From assembly GCA_900759715.1 (NCBI GenBank), contig CAAEXF010000113.1, positions 1 through 64,000 of the forward strand: a stretch of 64,000 bases of DNA, in the 5' to 3' direction. The notes under the pieces are model-generated. The model was given only the letters and a program-made list of their open reading frames with translations. It was not told the DNA's origin and did not search any database. Within the stretch, counting starts at the first letter, position 1, and the number at the start of each line of letters is the position of its first letter. Both the position numbers and the translations under genes were made by a program. Below, piece after piece: positions 42,428 through 51,684 of this stretch. The DNA is from Clostridium_AM sp900759715 (GTDB lineage: Bacteria; Bacillota; Clostridia; Clostridiales; Clostridiaceae).

Positions 42428-43690
42428 ATGAAAAAGCTATCTAATTTCTTCTTAAGTAAGGTTCTTTACAAAAAAATCTATGATGAGTTTAATGAACCCG
42501 TAGGCAAATTATGCGATATTTATGTAACTACTGAGGATGGACTCCCAAGAGCCATAGGCTATATGGTAAAGAAAGACGGCGAAATTTTTAATTGTGAATT
42601 TAAACGTATTTCCTTTTACGAAGAAGATGACAGAATACGTATTAAAGGGGAAGGAATGAGAGAAATCATTCTTCAAAAGTACTCTTATCTTTTATCGAAA
42701 CATTTATTAGACAGACAAATTGTTGATATAAATGGAAAGAAGCTTGTAAGAGTTAATGACCTAAGAATTACAGAAATAGCAGGAGAGTATAGAGTAGTAG
42801 CTGTTGACTCAGGTGTACTTGCTCTTGGAAGAAGACTTGGATTAGAGGGCTTAGTTAAAAGCTGTTACAAGATGTTTGATAAAAAACCATCTGATAGTTT
42901 AATAGTATGGGATAACGTTGAATCACTTGAGATGGTGAATAATAATTTGAAACTATCTGTAACCTACAAAAAGCTTTCAAAATTGCATCCAGCAGACTTA
43001 GCGGATATTTTAGAGGATATGGATATAAACTATAGGAAAAGAGTATTTGAAAGTCTTGAACGAGATCTTGCTGCGGATACTTTAGAGGAAATTGAGCCAG
43101 ACATCCAAGCTGATATATTGGAAAACTTAAGTCAATCTAAAAGAGATGAAGTTTTAGATAATATGCCTAACGATGAAATCGCTGACATTTTAGAGGAGAT
43201 AGATGAAGAAACAGCAGAGGATATTCTTCTCAGCATGGAAAAAGAGGATGCTGACGAAGTAAGGTCTTTAATGAGATATAGTGAAGAAGCGGTTGGAAGC
43301 ATAATGAATAAGGATTTTATATCCTTCAATATAAATATAACTGTTGAAGAAACCATTGAGCTTCTAAGAGAGATTAATCCAGATGATGAAGTTTCTTATT
43401 ATATATATATTACCGATGAACAGGAAAGGCTTCAAGGTGTAGTTCCATTAAAAAGCCTAATATTATCTAAACCACAAGAAAAGTTAAAGGAAATAATGCT
43501 TAGTGATATAACTAAAATAGAAGACCATGAAAATATAGATGAAGCTATAGAGCTTTGTGTTAAATATGACCTTCTTTCTCTTCCAGTAGTAAATAGTCAT
43601 CAGAAACTATGTGGTGTAGTAATCATGAGTGACATAGTGGAGGATATATTAATTCCAACATGGAGAAGAAGACTTAAAAAGGTAGGGTAG
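42428..43690 (+). CDS. Soluble MgtE-type N/CBS sensor protein with PRC-barrel domain
   Basis: A 420-residue protein without membrane helices. Residues 1-160 contain two PRC-barrel-like segments (DEFNEPVGKLCDIYVTTEDG and NGKKLVRVNDLRITEI). The middle is the MgtE N superhelix (LHPADLADILEDMDINYRKRVFESL, DEIADILEEIDEETAEDIL). The last 130 are a CBS pair (MNKDFISFNINITVEETIELL and LSDITKIEDHENIDEAIELC). It lacks the MgtE channel domain, so it is probably the Mg2+ sensor partner of the Nramp-related transporter 16 bp downstream. ATG 42428 has GGAGGGAGG before it. Confidence 0.9.
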   Translation: MKKLSNFFLSKVLYKKIYDEFNEPVGKLCDIYVTTEDGLPRAIGYMVKKDGEIFNCEFKRISFYEEDDRIRIKGEGMREIILQKYSYLLSKHLLDRQIVDINGKKLVRVNDLRITEIAGEYRVVAVDSGVLALGRRLGLEGLVKSCYKMFDKKPSDSLIVWDNVESLEMVNNNLKLSVTYKKLSKLHPADLADILEDMDINYRKRVFESLERDLAADTLEEIEPDIQADILENLSQSKRDEVLDNMPNDEIADILEEIDEETAEDILLSMEKEDADEVRSLMRYSEEAVGSIMNKDFISFNINITVEETIELLREINPDDEVSYYIYITDEQERLQGVVPLKSLILSKPQEKLKEIMLSDITKIEDHENIDEAIELCVKYDLLSLPVVNSHQKLCGVVIMSDIVEDILIPTWRRRLKKVG

Positions 43691-43706
43691 AAAGAGGTAG
43701 ATAAAC

Positions 43707-44930
43707 ATGAAGAGCAAAAATAGATTTCTAATAATATTAAGTATAATTGGGCCAGGAATTATAACAGCTAATGCGGGAAATGATGCTGGTGGAGTCGCTA
43801 CCTACTCCGTTGTTGGTGCCCATTATGGATATTCAATGCTGTGGGGAATGTTTGCTATAGCTATAGGTCTTGCAGTAGTTCAAGAGATGAATGCAAGAAT
43901 GGCAGTTGTTACAGGTAAAGGTCTTTCGGATCTGATTAGAGAAAGATTTGGTGTTAAATGGGCTTTTTTTGCTATGCTTGTACTTCTTGTAGCAAATCTC
44001 GGTGTATGCATAGGTGATTTTGCCGGTATAGCTGCCAGCTTGGAGTTATTCCATATAAGCAAATATATTTCTATACCAATACTTACAGCACTTATTTGGT
44101 TTATATTGACAAGAGGAAATTATTCAAAGGCAGAAAAAATATTTTTATTTTTAACAATAACATTCTTTGGTTATTTTATAACAGCATATCTTGTAAAACC
44201 AAATTGGAGTCATGTTTTTGTAAGTATAGTAAAACCACAAGCAAAGTTTGATAAAAATTATTTTTTAGTTCTCATAGGAATGGTAGGTACAACAATAACT
44301 CCTTATATGCAATTTTATTTACAATCCTCAGTTGTAGATAAAGGTATATCTATTAAAGAGTACAAATATGAAAAAGCTGATGTATATCTTGGAACGATTT
44401 GGGCTATATTAACCGCTTTAGTTATCACAGTTTGTACGGCTGAAACATTATATAAGGCTGGTATAAATATAGATACAGCACAAGATGCGGCCTCAGCACT
44501 AGGACCATTAGCTGGAAATTACTCGTTTTTATTATTTGCAGTAGGATTATTTGGAGCATCATTTTTAGCATGCTGTATTATACCTTTGTGTACTGCTTAT
44601 GCTGTATGTGAAGCCTTTGGTTTTGAAAGTGGATTGGACAACAAAATAAAGGAGGCACCTGTATTCTTTGGATTATTTTTATTTATGATTTTAGTAAGTG
44701 CAATAATTATACTTATACCGAATGTATCATTGATTAATATAATTCTGGTCACTCAGCAGCTGGCAGGTGTGTTATGTCCTGTAGTGATAATATTTATGAT
44801 AATACTTGTAAATGATGTTGAAGTTATGGGCAGCTATGTTAATACAACACTTCAAAATTTTATAGCTAAAGGAACAGTTTTGTTAATAATTGTGCTTACA
44901 ATTTTAGCATTCAGTGCAAATTTTATATAA
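43707..44930 (+). CDS. Nramp-related magnesium transporter (NRMT type)
   Basis: A 407-residue Nramp-fold transporter with about eleven helices. Canonical Nramp proteins carry DPGN in helix 1 and a metal-binding methionine (MPH) in helix 6. Here the first is ANAGNDAGG and the sixth TTITPYMQFY, both changed as in the Nramp-related magnesium transporters known from clostridia and Eggerthella. Location behind an M-box riboswitch supports Mg2+ as substrate. It is not a standard MntH. Confidence 0.92.
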   Translation: MKSKNRFLIILSIIGPGIITANAGNDAGGVATYSVVGAHYGYSMLWGMFAIAIGLAVVQEMNARMAVVTGKGLSDLIRERFGVKWAFFAMLVLLVANLGVCIGDFAGIAASLELFHISKYISIPILTALIWFILTRGNYSKAEKIFLFLTITFFGYFITAYLVKPNWSHVFVSIVKPQAKFDKNYFLVLIGMVGTTITPYMQFYLQSSVVDKGISIKEYKYEKADVYLGTIWAILTALVITVCTAETLYKAGINIDTAQDAASALGPLAGNYSFLLFAVGLFGASFLACCIIPLCTAYAVCEAFGFESGLDNKIKEAPVFFGLFLFMILVSAIIILIPNVSLINIILVTQQLAGVLCPVVIIFMIILVNDVEVMGSYVNTTLQNFIAKGTVLLIIVLTILAFSANFI

Positions 44931-44941
44931 TTTTAAACTTA

Positions 44942-44969
44942 AGCTCTAGTTTTTGACTAGGGCTTTTTT
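44942..44969 (+). terminator. Terminator after the magnesium transporter
   Basis: AGCTCTAGT/ACTAGGGCT stem with one mismatch, then six T residues. Confidence 0.85.
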
Positions 44970-45127
44970 ATTTTTTATTTTGGGTAATCTTTACAAACCC
45001 TCTTTTAGCTTAAAAATGTATTTTTTATAGCTTTGTGTATAAACTAAATTATATCGTAAGACCTAAAATATACCGATATTACTAGCTTTATAGAATATTT
45101 AGTTTATAGCAAGGAGTGAGACTATGT

Positions 45128-45847
45128 ATGTCTAAAAAAATTATGAAATTCAAAAAGGAAATAGCTTGTGCCCTTATCGTTATATTTACATACATTACTA
45201 CTTCAATTTCTATGATTCCTTATACAAGTGCAGTTAGAACAATAGCTTATTATTATGGGTCAAAAGGAGATGTAGTTTCACAAATACAAAGAAGGCTTAA
45301 AGATTGGGGATATTATACTGGAGGTGTAGATGGAATATACGGCTATCTAACTTTTACTGCAGTAAAAAATTTTCAAGCTAAAAATGGTTTATCTGTAGAT
45401 GGAATTGCAGGTAATAATACACTTAATGCCATTGGAATTAATGTTGCAGGCCTCGAAGCTGCTGCTTCTGGTAACAATAATAGTACAGCTACAAGCAATC
45501 AGGACTTAATGCTCCTAGCAAGGCTTATTAATGGAGAATCAAGAGGAGAACCATATGAAGGGCAGGTAGCTGTTGGCGCAGTAGTATTAAATAGAACAAG
45601 AGATCCAAGGTTCCCGTCATCCATAGCTGGAGTTATATATCAACCAGGTGCATTTACCGCTATAGACGATGGTCAGATAAATGCAAACGTGGTTCAAAGT
45701 TCTATAAATGCTGCACAGGATGCTTTAAATGGTTGGGATCCATCAGGCGGGGCTGTTTATTACTTTAATCCAGCGACTGCTACGAGTGCATGGATATGGT
45801 CAAGACCATTAATTAAGATAATAGGTAAGCATAGATTCTGTAGTTAA
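45128..45847 (+). CDS. sleB: Spore cortex-lytic-type hydrolase (SleB-like)
   Basis: A 239-residue secreted cell-wall hydrolase. A signal peptide (about residues 1-36) is followed by a peptidoglycan-binding repeat (SKGDVVSQIQRRLKDWGYYTGGVDGIYG) and a SleB-type Hydrolase_2 domain (LARLINGESRGEPYEGQVAVGAVVLNRTRDPRFP), ending WIWSRPLIKIIGKHRFC. SleB-type enzymes degrade cortex peptidoglycan in germinating spores. The ATG at 45128 has AAGGAG at about 11 bases; an in-frame GTG at 45116 overlaps that site. The gene shows no ypeB partner next to it, which is usual for sleB. Confidence 0.85.
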   Translation: MSKKIMKFKKEIACALIVIFTYITTSISMIPYTSAVRTIAYYYGSKGDVVSQIQRRLKDWGYYTGGVDGIYGYLTFTAVKNFQAKNGLSVDGIAGNNTLNAIGINVAGLEAAASGNNNSTATSNQDLMLLARLINGESRGEPYEGQVAVGAVVLNRTRDPRFPSSIAGVIYQPGAFTAIDDGQINANVVQSSINAAQDALNGWDPSGGAVYYFNPATATSAWIWSRPLIKIIGKHRFCS

Positions 45848-45919
45848 TGTGAATTTTATATATTAATAGAAGCTTAAAGATTGATAAAAATTAATTATCA
45901 GATAAGTTAAAAAAATATA

Positions 45920-45947
45920 TTGACAAAGGGAAAAATAGTTGTATAAT
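45920..45947 (+). promoter_or_regulatory. Promoter of the cysK T-box leader
   Basis: TTGACA and TATAAT separated by 16 bp. Confidence 0.85.
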
Positions 45948-45954
45948 AAGAGAT

Positions 45955-46241
45955 ATACAATTCGTATCAAAATACTCGGAAATACTTTGAAAAAGGAAAG
46001 TAGCTTAAATTAAGTTTTACAGAGAAGGAACTATATGCTGAGAAGTTTCTGAATAAGGTTTAAGTGAAGTGCCCTTTGGAGTTATACACCGAATTAAGTA
46101 GGCTGTATCGGATCCACCCGTTATAGTGGTAGAGCATAGCGCTGTGCTTGAACTAAAGCTGAGGTCTTTAATTGAAGACTTAAGTAGAGTGGAACCGCGG
46201 ATTTAACTCCGTCTCTATTATATATAGAGACGGAGTTTTTT
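45955..46241 (+). promoter_or_regulatory. T-box leader of cysK-cysE (cysteine)
   Basis: A full T-box leader: Stem I with AGAGAAGGAACTATATGCTGAGAAG in which TGC is the likely cysteine specifier, the AG-rich and distal loop segments, the T-box AGTGGAACCGCGG (46188-46200) and a terminator hairpin. Uncharged tRNA-Cys would cause readthrough into the cysteine biosynthesis genes. Confidence 0.95.
46205..46241 (+). terminator. Regulated terminator of the cysK T-box leader
   Basis: AACTCCGTCTCTAT/ATAGAGACGGAGTT hairpin followed by a T-run. Confidence 0.95.
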
Positions 46242-46327
46242 GATATTTAAAATAGAAATACACTCAAATTAGGAAAATTTTTTAATTAATTGATGTAATT
46301 TTAAAACAAAAAAGGGAGGAATTTAAA

Positions 46328-47239
46328 ATGATATTTAATAACGTTATTGACATGATAGGTAATACACCTTTATTTAAATTAAGCAATATAATAGGAGAAG
46401 ACATGGCTGATATTTATGTGAAGCTTGAAAAACTTAATCCTGGTGGAAGCATTAAAGATAGAGCTGCACTAGGCATGATAGAAAAGGCTGAAAGAGAAGG
46501 AATTATAAAGCCAGGATATACCATAGTTGAACCGACAAGTGGAAACACAGGAATAGCACTTGCTATGATAGGAAAGTTAAAAGGATATAAAGTAATAATT
46601 GTAATGCCAGATACAATGAGTATAGAGAGAAGAAACATGATGAAGGCTTATGGGGCAGAACTTGTATTAACAGAAGGTACAAAGGGAATGAAGGGTGCTA
46701 TAGAAAAGGCAGTAGAAATAGCAGAAGGTAAAGAAGGATACTATATACCACAGCAATTTATAAATGAAGCAAACCCAGAGAAACATTATGAAACTACAGC
46801 AGATGAAATTATTAAGGATTTAAATGAGTTTGATGCATTTGTAGCGGGTGTTGGTACAGGGGGAACAATAGCAGGTGTTGGTAAAAAACTTAAACAGCAT
46901 AATGGCAATATAAAGGTTGTAGCAGTAGAACCTGCAAAATCTCCGGTTATATCAGGCGGACAGGCTGGAGCTCACAAAATACAGGGAATAGGAGCTGGTT
47001 TTATACCAGATATATATAATAAAGAAATAGTAGATGAGGTTATGACTATAACTGATGAAGATGCTTTTGAATATGCAAGACTTATGGGAAAAGAAGAAGG
47101 CGTACTAGTGGGAATATCTTCCGGTGCTAATTTAGCTGCAGCAGTGAAGATAGCAAAGCAACTAGGAAAAGGAAAAAAAGTTGTAACTGTAGCACCAGAC
47201 GGTGGAGAAAAATATTTATCTATGGGATTATATGATTAA
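46328..47239 (+). CDS. cysK: Cysteine synthase A (O-acetylserine sulfhydrylase)
   Basis: A 303-residue PLP enzyme making cysteine from O-acetylserine and sulfide. The PLP-lysine region NPGGSIKDRAALGMI, the substrate loop EPTSGNTGIALAMI, the phosphate cup GTGGTIAGVGKKL, and QGIGAGFIPD are all present. It is followed by cysE, with which it may form the cysteine synthase complex. The operon is under T-box(Cys) control. Confidence 0.97.
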   Translation: MIFNNVIDMIGNTPLFKLSNIIGEDMADIYVKLEKLNPGGSIKDRAALGMIEKAEREGIIKPGYTIVEPTSGNTGIALAMIGKLKGYKVIIVMPDTMSIERRNMMKAYGAELVLTEGTKGMKGAIEKAVEIAEGKEGYYIPQQFINEANPEKHYETTADEIIKDLNEFDAFVAGVGTGGTIAGVGKKLKQHNGNIKVVAVEPAKSPVISGGQAGAHKIQGIGAGFIPDIYNKEIVDEVMTITDEDAFEYARLMGKEEGVLVGISSGANLAAAVKIAKQLGKGKKVVTVAPDGGEKYLSMGLYD

Positions 47240-47263
47240 TATTAATTAGAGAGGTGTAGAGAG

Positions 47264-47869
47264 ATGAGAAATCCATTTAAATCACTAGTTTATGATATAA
47301 AAAGTGCTATGAAGAATGATCCAGCGGCAAGAAATCCATTAGAAGTGTTTCTTTTATATCCTTGTATCCATGCACAAATTCATCATAGAATATCTCACTT
47401 TTTTTATAAAAAGAAACTTTTCTTTACAGCAAGATTAATATCGCAACTATCGAGATTCTTTACAGGAATAGAAATACACCCAGGGGCTACAATAGGTAAA
47501 GGACTCTTTATTGATCACGGTATGGGAGTAGTCATAGGAGAAACAGCAGAAATCGGAGATAACGTAACACTGTATCATGGAGTAACTTTAGGTGGTACAG
47601 GAAAAGATAAAGGGAAAAGACACCCTACTGTAGGAAACAATGCTATAATAGGATGTGGAACAAAGGTTTTAGGGCCTATAACAATTGGAGATAGTGTAAA
47701 AATAGGAGCTAACTCTGTTGTTTTAGAAGATATGCCATCAGATTGTACAGCTGTAGGAATACCGGCAAAAATTGTTCGCAGAAAGCAAGCAGTAACTCAA
47801 GCGGTAATAATAGAAATAGAGGATTTTAAGGGAAGAAGAAGAAATATATACAACGAAATGGTTATTTAG
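47264..47869 (+). CDS. cysE: Serine O-acetyltransferase
   Basis: A 201-residue transferase that makes O-acetylserine from serine and acetyl-CoA. It has the helical N-terminal part (DPAARNPLEVFLLYPCIHAQIHHRI), then left-handed beta-helix hexapeptide repeats (GKGLFIDHGMGVVIGETAEIGDNVTLYHGVTLGGTGKDKGKRHPTVGNN) with catalytic histidines. It is the shorter EpsC/clostridial form. The ribosome site is GAGAGGTG. Confidence 0.96.
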   Translation: MRNPFKSLVYDIKSAMKNDPAARNPLEVFLLYPCIHAQIHHRISHFFYKKKLFFTARLISQLSRFFTGIEIHPGATIGKGLFIDHGMGVVIGETAEIGDNVTLYHGVTLGGTGKDKGKRHPTVGNNAIIGCGTKVLGPITIGDSVKIGANSVVLEDMPSDCTAVGIPAKIVRRKQAVTQAVIIEIEDFKGRRRNIYNEMVI

Positions 47870-47922
47870 GCATCTGAAAGAAAATAACAAGTCAAAGCTA
47901 GAGCACTAAAGAAGGTGATTAA

Positions 47923-48894
47923 TTGGATTACAAAAGCAGCATATTAGAGTATTGTAACAAGTTTGGTTTAGATACTGTTGGCTTTTCAGAATGTAGGGTT
48001 TTTGATGAATTGAGGCAATACTTTGAAAGCAGAAAAAATAAAGGATTAGAAAATGAATTTGAAGAGAAATGTATAGAGAAGAGGATAAATCCTTTTCTCT
48101 ATATGAAAGACGGGAAAACAATAATATCTATTGCTTTCCCTTATTTATTTAACCTAAATTGTAAAAGTACTACAGGATTTTCAAGTTATACTCATGGGAG
48201 AGACTATCATGTCGTAGTAGCTCACTATTTAAAAAGTATATGTGACTATATAGAGCGTTTGGGAGGCAAGGCTATATATTTTGTAGATAGCAATTCCCTT
48301 CCTGAAAGATATATTGCCCTGCAGAGTGGAATAGGATTCATAGGAAAAAACAATACTCTGATTACAGAAAGATATGGTTCTTATGTATTTTTAGGTGAAA
48401 TAATAACTAATCTGCCTATAGAAAAAGATAAGCCTTTAGGAGATAAATGTGGAAACTGTAATATATGCCAAAACGCATGTCCAACAGGTGCAATAAAAAA
48501 TGAGAATAATCCTAACATATGTCTTTCGTATATAACTCAAAAAAAGGAAATAGATGATGAATGGTTTGGCAAATTAAATGGTAGAATATTTGGATGTGAT
48601 ACATGTCAAAAGGTTTGTCCATATAACAAAGGTGCTGAAATATCAAAAATAGAAGAATTTAGGCCTTATGACTTTATGGAAATGACAAATTTAGATGAAT
48701 TAATAAGTTTAGATAAAGCAACATTTAAAGAGAAGTATAGCCAAACATCTTGTGGCTGGAGAGGTAAAAACGTACTTCAAAGAAATGCTCTAATTAATGT
48801 GATGTGTCTAGGGAAAAGTAGAAAACCTGTAAAGTTTAGTTCACCGTATGTACAAAATTATTATAATAGACTTCTAAAATATTTGAAACTATAA
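47923..48894 (+). CDS. queG: Epoxyqueuosine reductase QueG-like Fe-S protein
   Basis: A 323-residue cobalamin- and iron-sulfur-dependent reductase that catalyses the last step of queuosine biosynthesis in tRNA. Two 4Fe-4S motifs occur, CGNCNICQNACPTGAI and CDTCQKVCPYN. A DUF1730-like N-terminal domain carries SIAFPY and GKNNTLITERYGSYVFLGEI. The TTG start is preceded by AAGGTGATT. It is shorter than E. coli QueG, as in other Firmicutes. Related clostridial proteins may act on other substrates. Confidence 0.85.
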   Translation: MDYKSSILEYCNKFGLDTVGFSECRVFDELRQYFESRKNKGLENEFEEKCIEKRINPFLYMKDGKTIISIAFPYLFNLNCKSTTGFSSYTHGRDYHVVVAHYLKSICDYIERLGGKAIYFVDSNSLPERYIALQSGIGFIGKNNTLITERYGSYVFLGEIITNLPIEKDKPLGDKCGNCNICQNACPTGAIKNENNPNICLSYITQKKEIDDEWFGKLNGRIFGCDTCQKVCPYNKGAEISKIEEFRPYDFMEMTNLDELISLDKATFKEKYSQTSCGWRGKNVLQRNALINVMCLGKSRKPVKFSSPYVQNYYNRLLKYLKL

Positions 48895-48990
48895 TTTAAT
48901 TATATGATATAATATTTAGGAAGTAATTTTTATTTGTATAGCTTATATAATTTTTATTTTAAACCATGTAAATGAAAGGTGGACTATATT

Positions 48991-49689
48991 ATGATTTCTC
49001 CTGGAGCAGCTAGGATAATAGGCTATCTTCCTAAAGATGTAGTTCGATTTTTTTCTGGAAAACTGATTAAAAAGTATCTAAAAACCTATGCAGATATAGA
49101 AGTTAAGGGAATGGAGAACTTAAAAGACGTAAAAAAGCCTATACTTTTTGTATGTAACCATTTAAGTAATTCTGATGGATTGGTAATAAATAATATACTA
49201 AGAGATCAGGATATAACCTTTGTAGCAGGAGCAAAACTATCCGACAATCCGTTGACTAGTTTGGGTGTATACATTACTAAAACTATAACTATTAAGCCAA
49301 ATACTCCTGATAAAGAAGCTATATCAGGAATAGTAAAGACATTAAAAGAAGGAAAAAATATTCTCATATTCCCAGAAGGTACAAGAAGCAGAACTGGAGG
49401 TATGATTAAGGCTAAAAAGGGAATTATATTAATTCAAAGATTGACAAAAGCCTCAGTTATACCACTTGGTATCTATGGTAGTGAGAAACTTCTTCCTATT
49501 GATGAAAATGATATGGGACAAGAAAAATTTCATCATGCAAAGGTTACACTCTCTATAGGTAAAGAGGTACAAATTCCTGCTAAAGATCGTGAGGAAGACA
49601 AACGTGAATATGAAGAAAGAGCAATGAATTTCCTAATGAGAAAAATTGCAGAACTCTTACCTGAACAGTATAGAGGAGAATATAAGTAA
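48991..49689 (+). CDS. plsC: 1-acyl-sn-glycerol-3-phosphate acyltransferase
   Basis: A 232-residue acyltransferase with the family motifs: NHLSNSDG (the HxxxxD catalytic pair), FPEGTRSRTGG and VIPLGIYGSEKLLP. It forms phosphatidic acid from lysophosphatidate. The ATG at 48991 follows AAAGGTGG by eight bases; a GTG at 48979 is in frame. Confidence 0.9.
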   Translation: MISPGAARIIGYLPKDVVRFFSGKLIKKYLKTYADIEVKGMENLKDVKKPILFVCNHLSNSDGLVINNILRDQDITFVAGAKLSDNPLTSLGVYITKTITIKPNTPDKEAISGIVKTLKEGKNILIFPEGTRSRTGGMIKAKKGIILIQRLTKASVIPLGIYGSEKLLPIDENDMGQEKFHHAKVTLSIGKEVQIPAKDREEDKREYEERAMNFLMRKIAELLPEQYRGEYK

Positions 49690-49718
49690 TACCCATTATT
49701 TTGAATGGGTATTTTTTT
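49690..49718 (+). terminator. Terminator after plsC
   Basis: TACCCATT/AATGGGTA hairpin with T-run. Confidence 0.9.
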
Positions 49719-49770
49719 CTATTGAAGATACAATATTAATATGTAAGAAAAGTAAAAGTAGGTGAACATT

Positions 49771-50415
49771 TTGGAAAAAGAAAATATAGAGAAAACATTA
49801 AAAGTATTAAGTGAGACCTACCCTAATGCTAAATGTGCATTGGAGTTTAAATCGCCTTATGAACTATTGGTTTCAACAATACTATCTGCACAATGTACTG
49901 ATGTGAGAGTTAACCAGGTTACGGAGGAATTATACAAAGAATATAATACACCGGAAAAGATGATAAGCTTGACAGAGGAAGAGTTAGGAGAAAAGATCAG
50001 AAGCTGTGGATTTTATAAAAACAAAAGTAGAAATATATTAGGAGCTACAAGAAATATAATACAAAAACATGGTGGTAAGGTACCAAAAACAATGGAAGAA
50101 CTAATAGAACTTCCGGGAGTAGGAAGAAAAACTGCCAATGTAGTTTTATCTAATGCTTTTGGAGTTCCAGCTATTGCAGTAGATACTCATGTATTTAGGG
50201 TATCAAATAGGCTTGGAATTTCGAAAGGTGATACTCCAGATCAAGTAGAAAAAGGTCTTATGGAAAATGTTCCAAGAGAAATGTGGAGCGATACTCACCA
50301 TTATCTTATATGGCATGGAAGGCAGATTTGTAAAGCTAGAAAACCACAATGTGAAATATGTCCACTAGCGCCTTACTGTGGGTATTTTAATGAAGAAGTA
50401 AAGACCGAAAGTTAA
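49771..50415 (+). CDS. nth: Endonuclease III (DNA glycosylase/AP lyase)
   Basis: A 214-residue base-excision enzyme that removes oxidised pyrimidines. It has the helix-hairpin-helix LPGVGRKTANVV with the catalytic lysine, the AVDTHVFRVSNRLG aspartate, and a C-terminal 4Fe-4S motif (CKARKPQCEICPLAPYC). The TTG at 49771 sits seven bases after AGTAGGTGA; a GTG at 49762 is in frame. The last codons lie in a palindrome shared with cinA. Confidence 0.97.
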   Translation: MEKENIEKTLKVLSETYPNAKCALEFKSPYELLVSTILSAQCTDVRVNQVTEELYKEYNTPEKMISLTEEELGEKIRSCGFYKNKSRNILGATRNIIQKHGGKVPKTMEELIELPGVGRKTANVVLSNAFGVPAIAVDTHVFRVSNRLGISKGDTPDQVEKGLMENVPREMWSDTHHYLIWHGRQICKARKPQCEICPLAPYCGYFNEEVKTES

Positions 50416-50428
50416 CTTTCGGTCTTTA
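50399..50428. terminator. Perfect 30-bp palindrome shared by nth and cinA ends
   Basis: The palindrome reads the same on both strands around GTT|AAC and includes the GACCGAAAG/CTTTCGGTC arms. The stops of nth (50413-50415) and cinA (50414-50412) overlap in its centre. Because of the symmetry both proteins end in K-T-E-S. It probably serves as a bidirectional terminator hairpin, though the loop would be tight. Confidence 0.85.
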
Positions 50429-51656
50429 AAAGCTCTCTTCTCACCCAGTCTAGTGCAGTTATAGTAGTTCTTCTTCTTATCATTTCTCTACTGCCTGTAA
50501 ATTCACATTTTTTAACCTTAGTTATTCCGTTAATATAAAGACCTATAAAGACTAAGCCTACAGGTTTTTCCGCAGTACCGCCACCTGGTCCTGCAATACC
50601 AGTAGTTGATAGTCCTATGTTTGTTTCGGATGTTTTAGCAATACCTTCTGCCATTTCCTTTGCAGTTTCTTCACTTACAGCACCAAATAGCTCTAAAGTT
50701 TCTTCCTTTACACCTAGACGCTTGATTTTTGCATCATTACTGTAGGTAACAGCGCCCTCCATAAATACTGAGGAGACGCCTGGATAATCTACAAGCTTTG
50801 AAGCGATAAGTCCTCCTGTGCAGGATTCAGCAGTAGATATAGTTAAGTTATTTTTTATTAGCAATTCAGCTAAAACTGCTTCAAGGGAAGTTTCGCCTTC
50901 TCCATATATATGTGTACCAAGTCTACTACGAATTTCATTTTCTACAGGAATAATAAGCTTCTTTGCATTCTCTTTTGTATCTGATTTTGCAGTAATTCTT
51001 AAAGTTACTTCCCAGTCTTTGGCATAAGGTGCTACGGTGGGATTTATGCTGTTATTTATGATATCAGATATTTGCTCTGCCATAATACCTTCACCTATGC
51101 CGCAAATTCTTAGAACCTTTGATTGTAGTATCTCGCTACTATATTTCTTTAATAGAGGAACTACAGAGTTTTCAAACATAGGCTTCATCTCTCTAGGTGG
51201 TCCAGGCAAAACAATAAGTAATTTACCCTCTTCCTCTATAGCACAACCTGGTGCAGTACCATAGTCATTAGGTAGAACTAATGAGTCCTTTGGAAAATAT
51301 GCTTGTTTTATATTATTTCCCTTTAACTCTCCTTTTGATGTGTTAATAAAATGTGATTTTAATTTGCTTAATGTATCCTCGTGCAGAACCATTTCTTTAT
51401 TAAAATATTCTGCACCAGTTTCTTTTGTTAAATCATCTGGTGTAGGACCAAGTCCACCGGTAGTTATTACTATATCAGCTCTATTAAAAGATTCTTCAAA
51501 TTCTTTTTTCAATCTTTCACTGTTATCCCCAACTACAGATTGATGATATACAGAGATACCTAGATCTGCTAGTCTTTTTGATAAATATTGAGCATTGGTA
51601 TTCACTATATCGCCAAGTAAAAGTTCTGTTCCTACGCAGAGTATTTCAGCTTTCAT
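50412..51656 (-). CDS. cinA: CinA-family protein (nicotinamide nucleotide amidase)
   Basis: A 414-residue two-domain CinA. The N-terminal MoaB/MogA-like domain has LCVGTELLLGDIVNTNAQYLSKRLADLG, TTGGLGPTPDDLTKE and LPGPPREMKPMFE. The C-terminal amidase domain has STAESCTGGLIASKLVDYPGVSSVF and GLSTTGIAGPGGGTAEKPVGLVF. It is tied to NAD salvage and, in other species, competence. It is the downstream member of a pair with the M42 peptidase on the same strand. Confidence 0.96.
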   Translation of the reverse strand: MKAEILCVGTELLLGDIVNTNAQYLSKRLADLGISVYHQSVVGDNSERLKKEFEESFNRADIVITTGGLGPTPDDLTKETGAEYFNKEMVLHEDTLSKLKSHFINTSKGELKGNNIKQAYFPKDSLVLPNDYGTAPGCAIEEEGKLLIVLPGPPREMKPMFENSVVPLLKKYSSEILQSKVLRICGIGEGIMAEQISDIINNSINPTVAPYAKDWEVTLRITAKSDTKENAKKLIIPVENEIRSRLGTHIYGEGETSLEAVLAELLIKNNLTISTAESCTGGLIASKLVDYPGVSSVFMEGAVTYSNDAKIKRLGVKEETLELFGAVSEETAKEMAEGIAKTSETNIGLSTTGIAGPGGGTAEKPVGLVFIGLYINGITKVKKCEFTGSREMIRRRTTITALDWVRRELLKTES

Positions 51657-51684
51657 TTTGACAACCTCCCCGTCCTATATTATT

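Noticed and set aside
43707..44930. Manganese transporter MntH
   Set aside because: The helix 1 DPGN and helix 6 MPH metal motifs are replaced and the operon is under a magnesium riboswitch, so the magnesium NRMT type fits better.
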